From: Sulfolobales archaeon
GTDB lineage: Archaea > Thermoproteota > Thermoprotei_A > Sulfolobales > NBVN01
Reading direction: 5' to 3'
DNA: 64,000 bases
Assembly (NCBI GenBank): GCA_026419835.1
Contig: JAOAKQ010000003.1
Coordinates: 1-64,000, forward strand
Below, in pieces: positions 1 through 9,118 of the stretch. Position numbers and translations under genes: made by a program. Positions within the stretch are counted from its first letter, which is position 1. Each line of letters opens with the position of its first letter. The notes below the pieces were generated by a model that searched no databases, had not been told where the DNA came from, and saw only the letters and a program-made list of their open reading frames with translations.

Positions 1-877
1 CGCTACGGATGCTCAAGTAGAGTACGCGGTCTTCTCTATTGCTTACGTAGGTGGTAGGCTAGTAGTTGTCAGAGGACTCGACCGGGGATTAGCGGCGTTT
101 CCAGATAGCGGGGAGTTATGCTACTACTGCGCGGTGGTGGGTGGGGAGCTAGCTGAAGATCTGAACGTATCTGAGGGTAGCTTACTACCACTACACTCAG
201 TACTCTCCGGAAGGTCCGTACTTATCTACGTCTACAGAGTTGAGGACCTTCCACCCCCCTACAGGTACGAAGTACTCTGCGGAACCGACCTAGTGAGAGA
301 GCTTAGAGGAATCGGTAAGAACAGCTACTCGATAGCCGTAGTGAAGTCCGAGAACTTGAGCGTTCTTCGAGAACTAGCAGCTAAGCTCGGCATCGGTGAG
401 AGCGAGGTAGGTATACTGAGAAGAGCTCTCCTAGTTCTTACTCAGAGAGGATTGAGGACCGTGCTGGAGGTGCGTAAGGACCTCCCGGAAGTCTACATAG
501 GTAGGCTGGGTATCCATAGAGAGCTTCTATACTACCTCACGTACTCCACTGCTGCGGTATCCATGCTCTGCCTCCCGATCGCTGGGGAAACCGTAGTTAG
601 AGTTGGTAAGGTAGCTGCGAGAACTCTGAGGTCTATCGGAGTTTCTAGGGCTAGACTAACCCTAGCACTCGCAGCGCAGGCCTCGCTGTACTCCACTATC
701 TCAATTACTCTAGCTACAGCGACTACCAGAATTCTAAGTAGCTACCTAGTCTTCAAGATTCTAAGCTACTCAGTAACCCCCGCCACCAGGATTGGCGAGG
801 TTCTTATGGTCGCAGCCATTCAGGTGGCTCTACTATCGCTAGGAGTGCTGTGGGGTATTAGAGAGCATGTTGAGTAG
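1..877 (+). CDS. FtsX-like ABC transporter permease, 5' end outside window
   Basis: The reading frame is open from base 2 through to the stop at 877, so the gene starts before the window; a GTG at 134 is internal to it. The visible part has a soluble stretch (about 160 residues) followed by membrane segments: one near LTYSTAAVSMLCLPIAGE, then a charged cytoplasmic loop with a 'TLRSIGVSRARL' pattern typical of FtsX/MacB permeases, then two more hydrophobic segments ending in GIREHVE. It overlaps the next gene by 11 bp, and an ABC ATPase of the LolD/MacB type lies two genes downstream, which supports a permease role. The substrate is unknown. The FtsX assignment is inference from topology and context. 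Confidence 0.5.
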   Translation, partial: ATDAQVEYAVFSIAYVGGRLVVVRGLDRGLAAFPDSGELCYYCAVVGGELAEDLNVSEGSLLPLHSVLSGRSVLIYVYRVEDLPPPYRYEVLCGTDLVRELRGIGKNSYSIAVVKSENLSVLRELAAKLGIGESEVGILRRALLVLTQRGLRTVLEVRKDLPEVYIGRLGIHRELLYYLTYSTAAVSMLCLPIAGETVVRVGKVAARTLRSIGVSRARLTLALAAQASLYSTISITLATATTRILSSYLVFKILSYSVTPATRIGEVLMVAAIQVALLSLGVLWGIREHVE

Positions 878-2363
878 ATGGAAGCTAGTCTTAGTGCTAG
901 TAGTTGTCTCAGCACTCATTAGAATTCTACCGCCCCTAGTTGCCGGCAGCTACTTCTCAACCGACGTATGGCCCCTCATAAAATCCACTAGTAAGATCGT
1001 GGAGAAACCGGAAATTAAAATCTGGAACCACGAAGAACTCGGAGACTACCACAATAGGTGGCCTGCCTCAATCCTCTCTGGAGCGGTCTACTCGGTGATT
1101 ACTGGATCGGATAGCTCCACGTTCTTTAGGTACACCGGCGTCACCACTATCTCTATTTGCTTAACTCTACTTACCTACGCTACACTGGCTAAGTTCGTAG
1201 GTGGGCGTAGAGCTTTCGCGTCCTCTCTAGCTCTCAGCGCTCTACCGTCCTTCACAGTATTCACGTCGGTGGTTCTCAAGGAGGTCTACTCATACCCAAT
1301 AGCGGCTTCAATTACATCGATCTTCGTTAGTAACCCCGGGAGGGTCACCTGGGTCGTAGCTCTACTCCTCTCACTAGCACTAGTGACTTCACACCCGCTA
1401 ACACCTCTAGTACTGGCTTCAGCCATAGCTAGCTACGTATTCTGCCTGAGGGTCAAGGAAGTCAGGCTACGTGAGAAGCGTGGGGAGCTACACGCGGTGC
1501 TGCTATCGACAGCCCTACTACTTATCTACAGTATCTACGGAGCTATCTACGCCTGGGAGGGACTAGCGTACAAACTCGGTCCGCAGGACGTGCTTTCTCT
1601 AGTAGCTATTGCCGTAGTCGTCTACGGCTGGTACGCTCTAAACAGAGGTAGTGACGTAGTTAGCTCTCTAGTAGTTACTCCACTAGCTCTCGCAGCTATA
1701 GTAACCGGGTTGACCGGAGTTTTAAAGCTCTCCCTACTACCCTACGTACTCGCACCGGCTACCCTACTCCTAACGCTCTTGAAGAAGGAGCCTGAGACTA
1801 GAAACCCGGTTTCACTAGTGCCCAGCTCAATAAATCTCCCGGTAGCCACCGCAACCCTCCACATCTTCCTAGCACAGCCAGTTCTAATACCGATAGCTTA
1901 CAGAATCCTCAACTACCTAACTTACCCAGCAGCTCTCTCGCTATCTACAGTGAAACTATCTAGTAGAGTAATAGCCTACGTTCAGCTAGCTGCGCTCGCC
2001 TTCGGGCTAGCGTACTCTGCGGCAGCTCTCGCAGCTGGAGATCCCACTATCTACTACTGGGTGTACAGAGAACCGGAGGTGGTTGGATTAATGAGTACGT
2101 CAAGGTACTTCAACCATGTCTGTGGTGATGCTAAAGTGTACTACCTGGTGTCGATGGAGTCCGGGGTCGAGGTCGGGTCGCTCTGCGGTATCGAGGTTCT
2201 GAGGGAGCTGAAGATAGTTGCTCCACTGATACTATACCTAGATAACTTTAGGTACGGCTACGTGCTATCTCAAGTAGACGTACTCCCAGTGAGTAGCTTT
2301 AGCAACATAGCTAGGTCGCTCAGTCTTCTCTACAGCAACCTATACCTATTCGTGTGGGGGTAG
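867..2363 (+). CDS. Polytopic membrane protein, GT-C glycosyltransferase-like
   Basis: A 498-residue integral membrane protein with about ten or more hydrophobic segments. After the first membrane segment there is an acidic 'STDVWPLIK' motif (about residues 31-39) in the position where GT-C enzymes carry their catalytic Asp-containing first extracytoplasmic loop, followed by a loop rich in W, H and E (KIWNHEELGDYHNRW). This suggests a lipid-linked sugar transferase, but no specific family is recognised. It overlaps the preceding permease fragment by 11 bp and the following ABC ATPase by 10 bp, so the three genes are translationally coupled. It could instead be a non-enzymatic polytopic protein of the exporter. 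Confidence 0.5.
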   Translation: MLSRWKLVLVLVVVSALIRILPPLVAGSYFSTDVWPLIKSTSKIVEKPEIKIWNHEELGDYHNRWPASILSGAVYSVITGSDSSTFFRYTGVTTISICLTLLTYATLAKFVGGRRAFASSLALSALPSFTVFTSVVLKEVYSYPIAASITSIFVSNPGRVTWVVALLLSLALVTSHPLTPLVLASAIASYVFCLRVKEVRLREKRGELHAVLLSTALLLIYSIYGAIYAWEGLAYKLGPQDVLSLVAIAVVVYGWYALNRGSDVVSSLVVTPLALAAIVTGLTGVLKLSLLPYVLAPATLLLTLLKKEPETRNPVSLVPSSINLPVATATLHIFLAQPVLIPIAYRILNYLTYPAALSLSTVKLSSRVIAYVQLAALAFGLAYSAAALAAGDPTIYYWVYREPEVVGLMSTSRYFNHVCGDAKVYYLVSMESGVEVGSLCGIEVLRELKIVAPLILYLDNFRYGYVLSQVDVLPVSSFSNIARSLSLLYSNLYLFVWG

Positions 2364-3046
2364 TCGTGGAGACGGTGCTGCTACTCAGGAACGTTAGTAA
2401 GACTATGAACAGAGAGCTAGTCCTCCGGGGGATAGACCTGGAGCTGAAGACCGGGGAGGTAGTCGTTGTTAGGGGGAGGAGTGGTGTTGGGAAGACGACT
2501 CTAGCTAAGATAGCTTCACTACAGCTACTCCCAGACGGAGGCTCCGTCATGTTTCTGGGTGTCGACGTAGGGAGGTTAAGGGAGTATGAGAGGTCCTCTC
2601 TGAGATTGAGGTACGTAGGGTACGTAGACCAGGAGTACACTCTTCTTCAAGAACTCACGGTACGTGAAAACGTAGAGCTACCCCTGGCGCTACTCGGCGC
2701 CCCGAAATCCGAGAGAGTTCGAGCGGCTGAGGAATTACTGCGGCGCCTAGGCCTCCGAAACTACGGAGATAGGTACCCTACGGAGCTTAGTGGAGGTGAG
2801 AGGCAGAGAGTAGCTATAGCTAGAGCACTAGTAAAGAAGCCCAGGCTGCTGGTCGCCGACGAACCGTTCTCAAATCTCGACGAAACTACTGCGGCGATAG
2901 TAGTGGACCTAGTTAAGGAAATGGTGTCCGAGCTGGGGATGTCTGCCCTGATAACCACCACGGATTTAGTGACGGATTACGGTATAGGAGTTAATAGGGT
3001 TCTTAGTGCTGGAACTTTCAGTCCTCCCTCTTTCAGTCTTTTCTGA
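2354..3046 (+). CDS. ABC transporter ATP-binding protein, LolD/MacB type, no H-loop histidine
   Basis: A 230-residue nucleotide-binding domain expected to energise the upstream FtsX-like permease at the membrane. Walker A is GRSGVGKTT (41-49), the Q-loop Gln is at about 93 (YVDQEY), the signature LSGGERQR is at 145-152 and Walker B RLLVADEP is at 164-171 with catalytic Glu170. The switch region reads ITTTD (200-204): the usual His of the 'xTHD' H-loop is Thr203. The protein also ends soon after, so the C-terminal strand region is short. GTG 2354 is the longest start; GTG 2366 and 2375 are alternatives. A T-rich tract downstream of the stop is a likely terminator. Confidence 0.85.
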   Translation: MGVVVETVLLLRNVSKTMNRELVLRGIDLELKTGEVVVVRGRSGVGKTTLAKIASLQLLPDGGSVMFLGVDVGRLREYERSSLRLRYVGYVDQEYTLLQELTVRENVELPLALLGAPKSERVRAAEELLRRLGLRNYGDRYPTELSGGERQRVAIARALVKKPRLLVADEPFSNLDETTAAIVVDLVKEMVSELGMSALITTTDLVTDYGIGVNRVLSAGTFSPPSFSLF

Positions 3047-3095
3047 TTGCTTCCTGTTCTTCTATTTGGTTTTGTTTGCTTATATGTTTTGTTGC
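3047..3095 (+). terminator. T-rich tract after the ABC operon
   Basis: Directly after the stop of the ABC ATPase the + strand is unusually T-rich, with many runs of two to four T, as at archaeal transcription ends. The next gene is convergent (moxR on the minus strand), so termination here makes sense. No stable hairpin is visible. Confidence 0.35.
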
Positions 3096-3104
3096 TTAAG
3101 GAGG

Positions 3105-4052
3105 TTACTTCGGTACCGGTATCTTGTTTAGTGCTTCCTCAACGAGAGACTCCGGTGTGATTCCCTCTACTTCGTATTCATCGCGCACTCTGATTTTGTG
3201 GGCTACTACCGGTACGGCTACGGACTTAACGTCATCAGGTATCACGTAGTCCCTCCCGTCGAGAAGAGCGTATGCCCTAGAGAGTAGTGCTAGGTGTATT
3301 GAAGCTCTGTGTGATGGACCGTAGAGAACGGCTCTGTGGTTTCTCAAGTAAGTTACTAACCGCACTATGTAGTCAGCTACTACTTCACTTAAATGCACTA
3401 GTTCCTCTAGTGAAGTAACGATCTCGAGAACTGTCTGCGGATTTGTAACTCGCTCTACTGGTGGGTCTAAAACGGTTGAGGCTTTCTTAACGATCTCCAG
3501 CTCCTCCTCCGGGGGATTGTAGTAACTGGGAACTTTAGCGAAGAACCTATCAGCTAGCGTCTCCATGAGCTGATATGCTCCAACAGCTATCTTTGGAGAA
3601 ACCTCGGTAGCTATAACCATGAACGGTCTAGGTAGACTATGGGATACTCCATCAATGGTAGCTCTGTATTCCTGCATGGCTTCTAGTAGAGCTGCTTGAG
3701 TTCTTGTTGGAGCTCTGTTCAACTCATCGAACATCAGGATGTTCGTGAATATAGGTCCTCTAACGAACTCCTTGGAACCGTCCAGTCTGTATATGTAGAA
3801 GCCTAGTATATCCGTTGGTAGGATATCCGGATGTCCCTGAACCCTCCTGAACTCGCCGCTAATTACCTTAGCTAAGGTCTTAGCTAGGAGAGTCTTGCCC
3901 GTCCCAGGGTACCCCTCTATTAGAAGATGGCCTCCCGAGAATAGGGTTGCTGTAGCCAGCTTCACGATGTCTTGCTTACCTACGTAGACCTTCCTAACCT
4001 CCTTTAAAACACTGCCCGCAACATCTCTCGCCGTCTCGAACTCCACGCCCAA
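3105..4052 (-). CDS. MoxR-family AAA+ ATPase
   Basis: A 315-residue AAA_3 (MoxR/RavA type) ATPase, a chaperone-like ATPase that usually helps to activate or assemble partner complexes. Walker A GYPGTGKT is at 47-54, Walker B ILMFDELNRAP at about 105-115, a sensor region MVIATEV follows, and a C-terminal lid domain has the usual PSHRASIHLALLSRAYA pattern. MoxR genes often sit beside DUF58/von Willebrand-type partners; none is visible here, the neighbours being an ABC operon (convergent) and divergently transcribed rps6e. The GTG at 4052 gives the N-terminus MGVEFETARDV, which matches the usual family start. Its specific client is unknown. Confidence 0.88.
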   Translation of the reverse strand: MGVEFETARDVAGSVLKEVRKVYVGKQDIVKLATATLFSGGHLLIEGYPGTGKTLLAKTLAKVISGEFRRVQGHPDILPTDILGFYIYRLDGSKEFVRGPIFTNILMFDELNRAPTRTQAALLEAMQEYRATIDGVSHSLPRPFMVIATEVSPKIAVGAYQLMETLADRFFAKVPSYYNPPEEELEIVKKASTVLDPPVERVTNPQTVLEIVTSLEELVHLSEVVADYIVRLVTYLRNHRAVLYGPSHRASIHLALLSRAYALLDGRDYVIPDDVKSVAVPVVAHKIRVRDEYEVEGITPESLVEEALNKIPVPK

Positions 4053-4161
4053 CTCCTACGCTAGAGTTCTAGGCACGGCTTATTACCTTTCGCCGGGCTT
4101 ATGTCGAGTGCTTCGAGCAGTTCTCTGAGGTGGTTCTACTGTTAATCGCTTCTTCTTTCTG

Positions 4162-4172
4162 CTTAAATATGG
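4162..4172 (+). promoter_or_regulatory. TATA box for rps6e
   Basis: An A/T-rich box (gcttaaatatg) is centred about 37 nt before the GTG start of the eS6 gene, predicting transcription start roughly 10 nt before the start codon. Confidence 0.5.
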
Positions 4173-4203
4173 GTATCTAGCTGTATGAGGTTTGGTGCGC
4201 TGA

Positions 4204-4851
4204 GTGGCTACGTTTAAAGTAGTAGTTGGAGATCCGGAAGCTAGAGAACTGAGGAGGCTCTACGCTAGAGTAGCTGAGTCGAAGGACATCAAGTTCTCCG
4301 AGGCTATGAAGGAGGGTAAGGAGTTCGTTAGAGCTAGAGCTAGCCCCAAGCTAGTGGAGCTCCTCGGAACTCCGTACAGGGTAGCCACGATCAGAGTGTG
4401 GAAGGATAGAGCTAAGAAGGAGAAGTTCAGCCTGACAGTTAGGTTAGAGCCGGATGCGAGTGTACCCGAGGGAACTATCTACGTACCCGAGGGGTCGCTA
4501 TCGGAGAAGCTAGGTAGTAGCGAGGCCGTTGCCGAGGTCTCTAGAGCTAGGAGTTTCCAGATAGTCGTCGACGGGTCTAGGGCAGCCGTCTTCATCGGGA
4601 AGAAGATTGGGGACACTGTGGACGCTTCAGTCGTCGGAATACCTGGGAAGAAGCTGCTCATAACGGGAGGCTCCGACTCCTCCGGCTTCCCAATGCTCGA
4701 GAGCGTTCCAGGCTCAGCTAAGAGGGCTCTACTACTATCCTCACCACCAGGCTACCACCCGAAGAGCGAGGGGGAGAGAAGAAGGAAGATCGTGAGAGGA
4801 AACACCATTAGCGAGGAGATCGTTCAGGTAAACACTAAGATAGTGGACTGA
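4204..4851 (+). CDS. rps6e: 30S ribosomal protein eS6 (S6e), long form
   Basis: Structural protein of the small ribosomal subunit. The C-terminal half (about residues 100-215) contains the diagnostic S6e core: KKIGDTVDASVVG, the ITGGSDSSGFPML motif, and a basic GERRRKIVRGNTISEEI segment. The first 97 residues are an extra domain starting MATFKVVVGDPEA, resembling the FKVVISDP start of short S6e proteins. From memory, several crenarchaea (for example Aeropyrum/Hyperthermus relatives) have such a long eS6 of about 210-220 residues. The start is GTG 4204. The gene is monocistronic, flanked by a divergent moxR and a convergent UPF0179 gene. Confidence 0.93.
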   Translation: MATFKVVVGDPEARELRRLYARVAESKDIKFSEAMKEGKEFVRARASPKLVELLGTPYRVATIRVWKDRAKKEKFSLTVRLEPDASVPEGTIYVPEGSLSEKLGSSEAVAEVSRARSFQIVVDGSRAAVFIGKKIGDTVDASVVGIPGKKLLITGGSDSSGFPMLESVPGSAKRALLLSSPPGYHPKSEGERRRKIVRGNTISEEIVQVNTKIVD

Positions 4852-4860
4852 GGGAAGGAC

Positions 4861-5307
4861 CTACCTAGGCCCAGCGGCCACCGTCACAACCAGAGCCCTA
4901 GTTAAGTTCCTACCTATCCTACACTCAACACCACCGCTGACTGAGATGACTCTAACTCTAGACCCGCTCTTAATGAGCGGGTTCCTGCAGAGCTCGCCGT
5001 AGCGGCATGGGGTCCTACATTCGTGGTGGGTGTAGGTGGTTATAGCTCCCTCAATAGCGGCTCTCGAATCTAGAGCTACCTCCACCTTAGCCGGCTCCAC
5101 GTCAACCGTTACCACATCCCCTAGAACGGGGCACTTATTCACTATCCTATAGACCTTAACTACTTCGTAGACAACACCTACCTCCAGGTTACCGACGCAG
5201 GCACCCCTAAACCGGCAGCTAGAGCACTCAGCTAGGGGACCGGAGAACAGGAACCTGTGGCCCTCCCTAGCTACGTACTTGTTCACGAGAGTCTTAGCCG
5301 TCATCAC
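4861..5307 (-). CDS. UPF0179 family protein
   Basis: A 148-residue archaeal protein of unknown function. It has two Cys clusters, [10 protein letters not shown] near residues 28-37 and [11 protein letters not shown] near 97-107, that look like metal (zinc or Fe-S) ligands; the central part is beta-rich. Length and Cys spacing match the UPF0179 family as remembered. It overlaps the upstream egsA by 14 bp on the same strand, so it is translationally coupled to the first committed step of archaeal lipid synthesis. Coupling to lipid metabolism is inference only. Confidence 0.8.
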   Translation of the reverse strand: MMTAKTLVNKYVAREGHRFLFSGPLAECSSCRFRGACVGNLEVGVVYEVVKVYRIVNKCPVLGDVVTVDVEPAKVEVALDSRAAIEGAITTYTHHECRTPCRYGELCRNPLIKSGSRVRVISVSGGVECRIGRNLTRALVVTVAAGPR

Positions 5308-6349
5308 CTACAACACCTGTTTTGAGAACTACCTCCTCGGCTGCGTCCCTAGTTAAACCACTCTCCCCGAGTATCGTGTACCTATCCGGTCTTATTCTAT
5401 GCGCTATTGTCAGTGCCTCGATTACGTGGTCCTCCTTAACGCCCAGCTCCCTGGCCGTTGTCGGTAGCCTTAGCTTCTTCAGCGTTCTCCTTATCTTCCT
5501 CCAGTTTATTCCGTGTATGTAGCCCATTATTACCGTTCCGAGGCCTACCTGCTCTCCGTGTAGTGCTGGGTAGTTAGCTACTACATCTAGTGCGTGACTG
5601 AAGAGGTGCTCGGAGCCGCTGGCGGGTCTGGTAGAGCCGGCAATGCAGATAGCTGTTGAGGAACTTATGAGTCCCTCGGCGAGTATTCTCAAGCCATCCG
5701 GAGTACCTCGAGCGATGGCCTTACTGAAGGCGAGTACGTGCTTAGCGGACATTAAGGCTAGGGAAGCTGCGTAGTCTCCGTAGTACTCACCCTTCAACCT
5801 GTGAGCTAATCTCCAATCTCTAACCGCAGTTATCTTGGAGATGAGGTCCCCGGCACCAGCTAGGGCCAGTCTTCTCGGTGCGCTAGCGAAAACCTCCGTA
5901 TCGGCTAGGACGGCTATGGGTGGCGATGTCTTCACCGAGTAAACGGTCTCCATTCCCTTGAGGGATGCGAAGGGGGAGGCTATCCCGTCGTGGGAAGTGA
6001 CCGTGGGAAGGCTGATGTAGTGAACGCCCACCTTCATAGATGCGTACTTAGCTACGTCTATGCTCTTACCCCCACCTACAGCTACTATAAGTGAAGGTCT
6101 GGCAGAGCCGAGCAGGTCGGCAACACCCTCGGCTACTTCTACAGTAGGCTCCTCAGCTTCAAAAACATCTACGTCGAATTCTCTTAGAGCTCTCTCAATG
6201 AGCTGCTCGACAACGAGCCTTCTAACTCTAGGTCCCGTAACCACGGCTAGTTTTCCGCGCACTCCCAGCTCTCTTATGAGATTGCCGAGCTCCCACCTAA
6301 CTCCGTAGCCGATGACGACCTTCTTGAAAAGGTCTATGGAGTGCTTCAA
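5294..6349 (-). CDS. egsA: sn-Glycerol-1-phosphate dehydrogenase [NAD(P)+]
   Basis: Reduces dihydroxyacetone phosphate to sn-glycerol-1-phosphate, the glycerol backbone of archaeal membrane lipids. At 351 residues it has the family length. The NAD-binding segment [16 protein letters not shown] and the metal-site region [17 protein letters not shown] are visible, and later [10 protein letters not shown] and [18 protein letters not shown] supply the two His ligands. The start is TTG 6349, about 20 nt after a TATA-like element in the divergent promoter shared with psmB. The gene overlaps the downstream UPF0179 gene by 14 bp. Confidence 0.93.
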   Translation of the reverse strand: MKHSIDLFKKVVIGYGVRWELGNLIRELGVRGKLAVVTGPRVRRLVVEQLIERALREFDVDVFEAEEPTVEVAEGVADLLGSARPSLIVAVGGGKSIDVAKYASMKVGVHYISLPTVTSHDGIASPFASLKGMETVYSVKTSPPIAVLADTEVFASAPRRLALAGAGDLISKITAVRDWRLAHRLKGEYYGDYAASLALMSAKHVLAFSKAIARGTPDGLRILAEGLISSSTAICIAGSTRPASGSEHLFSHALDVVANYPALHGEQVGLGTVIMGYIHGINWRKIRRTLKKLRLPTTARELGVKEDHVIEALTIAHRIRPDRYTILGESGLTRDAAEEVVLKTGVVGDDG

Positions 6350-6362
6350 GCTCTACCACTAA

Positions 6363-6392
6363 AACTTATAAGCTGGCTATACTTTTAAGCTT
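6363..6392. promoter_or_regulatory. Divergent promoters of egsA (-) and psmB (+)
   Basis: The 63-bp gap between egsA and psmB holds two TATA-like boxes: cttataag (6365-6372), usable on the minus strand for egsA, and acttttaagc (6381-6390) about 27 nt upstream of the psmB GTG. The spacing predicts leaderless transcripts in both directions. Confidence 0.55.
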
Positions 6393-6412
6393 GGGAATCT
6401 AGTCTCGAAGGT

Positions 6413-7015
6413 GTGTGCGAGTTGAAGGTTCTACGCGGAACAACAACTGTAGGACTGGTAACGAAGACGGCCGCCGTTGTAGCGGCAGATAGAAGAGCTA
6501 GTAGTGGTACCTACGTAGCGCACAAAGCCGTTAAGAAGATCGTTAAAGTAGCTGACCACGCGGTTCTAACCACGGCTGGTTTAGTAGCTGACACCCAGAT
6601 CCTGGCGTCTCTACTGAGAATTAAGTCGGCGGAGTACAGCTTAGTGAACAAGACTAGGATCCCGGTTAAAGCACTGGCGTCGTACCTATCCCTCGTACTC
6701 AACACTTACAAGTACTCGCCGTTCATAGTTCAGTTCATACTGGCTGGGTACGACGATAGGCCTAGACTATACAACATAGAGTTCTTCGGAGACTACTTCG
6801 AAGAGCTTTACACAGCTACCGGGTCCGGCTCCCCGATAGCTATCGGGGTTATAGAGTCCGAGTACTCGGAGAATCTAAGCGAGGAGAGAGCTGTGGAGCT
6901 AGCCGTCAAGGCCGTCAGGTCCTCTATAAAGAGGGATGTCTTCACCGGGGAAGCTATAGACGTAGCGGTAGTTAGAGCTAGTGGAATAGAGGAGTTCTCC
7001 TATAGAGCGGGTTGA
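6413..7015 (+). CDS. psmB: Proteasome beta subunit, catalytic
   Basis: Proteolytic subunit of the archaeal 20S proteasome. A nine-residue propeptide (MCELKVLRG) precedes the mature N-terminus TTTVGLV. Counted from catalytic Thr1, Asp17 (AADRRAS) and Lys33 (AVKKIV) are in the canonical places, so this is an active beta subunit rather than a degenerate one. The C-terminal half has the usual SGSPIAIGVIE segment. Start GTG 6413 sits at the predicted transcription start. It is followed 8 bp later by fttA, an arrangement I recall as conserved in archaea. No alpha subunit lies in the window. Confidence 0.95.
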   Translation: MCELKVLRGTTTVGLVTKTAAVVAADRRASSGTYVAHKAVKKIVKVADHAVLTTAGLVADTQILASLLRIKSAEYSLVNKTRIPVKALASYLSLVLNTYKYSPFIVQFILAGYDDRPRLYNIEFFGDYFEELYTATGSGSPIAIGVIESEYSENLSEERAVELAVKAVRSSIKRDVFTGEAIDVAVVRASGIEEFSYRAG

Positions 7016-7023
7016 GGTAGGAA

Positions 7024-8973
7024 ATGGTTAGTAGGGATATTAAGTTCGTAGACGATATTCGCGAGACAATTAGAAGTGAGATATTCTCGAAACTACCGCC
7101 GGAAGCGCAGGTAACTAAGGTAGAGTTCGAAGGCCCGGAGGTAGTCGTGTACGTAAGGAACGTATCGTTCATACTGGAGAAAGAAGAAGCTATCAAGGCA
7201 CTAGCTAAGGCGATCAAGAAGAGAGTTGTTGTGAGAGTGGACGAATCGAGAAGACTGCGCGAAAACGAGGCTAAGAAGCTCATACTATCGAAAGCGAGGC
7301 AGTACGTCGAGGATACCTCAGACGTAGTCTTCGACGAAGTGCTCGGTGAAGTAGTTATAAAGACGCCCCAGCCCCAGGCGTTCATAGAGAACGAGAAGAG
7401 GCTGTTCAACGAGATCTTCGTCGAGACCGGGTGGAGGCCTAAGATCATCAGGAAGCCGCCGCTCAAGTCCCTAATACTCGAAGCGGAGCTTAGCTACGTA
7501 ATTAGGCAGTCGGCTGAGAGACTGGAGTTCCTCAGGTCCGTCGGGGAGAGAATACACAGAGAGGTAATATTTAGAGATAACTACGTGAGAATAACGGCTC
7601 TAGGAGGATTTATGGAGGTCGGTAGGTCCTCGATCCTAGTCGAGACCTCTGAGTCTAAGATACTCCTAGATTTCGGCTTAAACCCGGGTACCAGCCTACT
7701 GAAGAGCTTCGCACCCAGAATAGACGCTATCGGAATTAAGCCAGAGGAAATCGATGCCGTAGTAGTAACGCACGCGCACCTAGACCACGCGGGGCTAGTT
7801 CCCTACCTCTTTAAGTACGGGTATAGGGGACCTGTCTACATGACCCAGGCAACTAGGGACCTCATGGTTCTCCTAGAGAAGGACCTACTAGAGCTAACTA
7901 AAAGAGAGGGTAGGAGCCTGCCCTTCGAATCCCGCCATGTTCAGGACGCACTACTGCACACAGTTACTCTGAGGTATGGTGAAGTAACCGATATAGCGCC
8001 AGACGTGAGGTTAACTCTGTATAATGCTGGGCACATCCTCGGCTCGGCAATCGCACACCTACACGTAGGTAACGGGCTGCACAACGTAGTGTACACGGGT
8101 GACTTCAAGTACGAGAAGACTAAGCTGCTGGATAGGGCGAACAACGTGTTCCCCAGAGTAGACACGCTAATAATTGAGGGAACGTACGGAGGTACCGTGC
8201 AGCCAAGTAGGGAGGAGTCGGCTGAGAAGCTGGTCGAAGTCATTAAGAAGACGATCGAGAGGAGGGGGAAGGTTCTAATACCTTCGCTAGCTATCGGCAG
8301 GTCCCAGGAGGTGCTTCTAATAATAGCTGACGCTATGAGGGCAGGTAAGCTACCGGAGGTGCCGGTATTCATAGACGGAATGATTAACGAGGTAACGGCG
8401 ATCCACACAGCGTACCCCGAACTGCTCTCTAGAGAGCTGAGAACTAGGATATACAGCTCGGAGAATCCGTTCATACACCCATCGTTCGTAGTCGTCGGCG
8501 GAGGTACGGCTAGGTCCGAGATAGTTGAGTCCGGAGACCCATGCGTAATACTCGCGACCTCGGGAATGCTGAACGGAGGTCCGGCGGTTGAGTACTTCAG
8601 GCTCATGGCCGAGAACCCGAGCAACTCCATAATATTCGTGAACTACCAAGTTGAGGGAACTCTAGGTAGGAAGATACTTGATGGAGCTAGGGAGGCCCAC
8701 ATCCTGGTGGGAGATAAGATAGAGCTAGTCAAGGTAGCTATGGAGGTTCACTCTATAGAGGGATTCTCAGGGCACTCAGATAAAGCTCAAATCATCAGAT
8801 ACCTAGGAGAAATCGAGACCAAGCCTAAGAGAATAGTAGTAAACCACGGAGAGCCGGCAGCTCTCGAGAGCTTGAGGTCTACGATAGTTAAGAAGGCTAG
8901 GGAGATAGGTCTACCGCCCAACGTGGAAGTATCGGTACCGAGAATACTGGATTCACTAGCGCTAGTAATTTAA
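7024..8973 (+). CDS. fttA: KH-domain beta-CASP ribonuclease / transcription termination factor FttA (aCPSF1)
   Basis: A 649-residue archaeal homologue of CPSF73 that cleaves RNA and promotes factor-dependent transcription termination. Residues about 1-180 form the two KH RNA-binding domains (PEAQVTKVEFEGPEVVVYV). The metallo-beta-lactamase domain follows, with the zinc motif THAHLDHAG at about 249-257, and the beta-CASP domain after that has GHILGSAIAHL, VYTGDFKYE, IEGTYGG and the late HSIEGFSGHSD and VNHGEP motifs. All catalytic motifs look intact. The ATG at 7024 follows psmB by 8 bp with a purine-rich ggtagg upstream, consistent with a two-gene operon. Confidence 0.95.
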   Translation: MVSRDIKFVDDIRETIRSEIFSKLPPEAQVTKVEFEGPEVVVYVRNVSFILEKEEAIKALAKAIKKRVVVRVDESRRLRENEAKKLILSKARQYVEDTSDVVFDEVLGEVVIKTPQPQAFIENEKRLFNEIFVETGWRPKIIRKPPLKSLILEAELSYVIRQSAERLEFLRSVGERIHREVIFRDNYVRITALGGFMEVGRSSILVETSESKILLDFGLNPGTSLLKSFAPRIDAIGIKPEEIDAVVVTHAHLDHAGLVPYLFKYGYRGPVYMTQATRDLMVLLEKDLLELTKREGRSLPFESRHVQDALLHTVTLRYGEVTDIAPDVRLTLYNAGHILGSAIAHLHVGNGLHNVVYTGDFKYEKTKLLDRANNVFPRVDTLIIEGTYGGTVQPSREESAEKLVEVIKKTIERRGKVLIPSLAIGRSQEVLLIIADAMRAGKLPEVPVFIDGMINEVTAIHTAYPELLSRELRTRIYSSENPFIHPSFVVVGGGTARSEIVESGDPCVILATSGMLNGGPAVEYFRLMAENPSNSIIFVNYQVEGTLGRKILDGAREAHILVGDKIELVKVAMEVHSIEGFSGHSDKAQIIRYLGEIETKPKRIVVNHGEPAALESLRSTIVKKAREIGLPPNVEVSVPRILDSLALVI

Positions 8974-9086
8974 ACGGTACCACTAGGTAGCTAGTGCTTC
9001 CTATAACCTGAGTTCGTGGTTAATAGCGCAGCTAGGTCCTTCCTAGTAGGTAGAAGCGTGCTAGCGCGGATCTCCTCACCAACGTC

Positions 9087-9098
9087 GAGTATTTATTG
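9087..9098 (+). promoter_or_regulatory. TATA box of the ferritin-like gene
   Basis: The element gtatttattg is centred about 26 nt before the GTG at 9119, which would make the transcript leaderless and supports that start codon. Confidence 0.5.
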
Positions 9099-9118
9099 AC
9101 GGGCGGAAACCGTGCTCG

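Noticed and set aside
7941..8649. Long minus-strand open frames inside fttA
   Set aside because: They are antisense shadows of the highly conserved fttA coding sequence, with Ser/Pro-rich composition typical of shadow frames in this genome.
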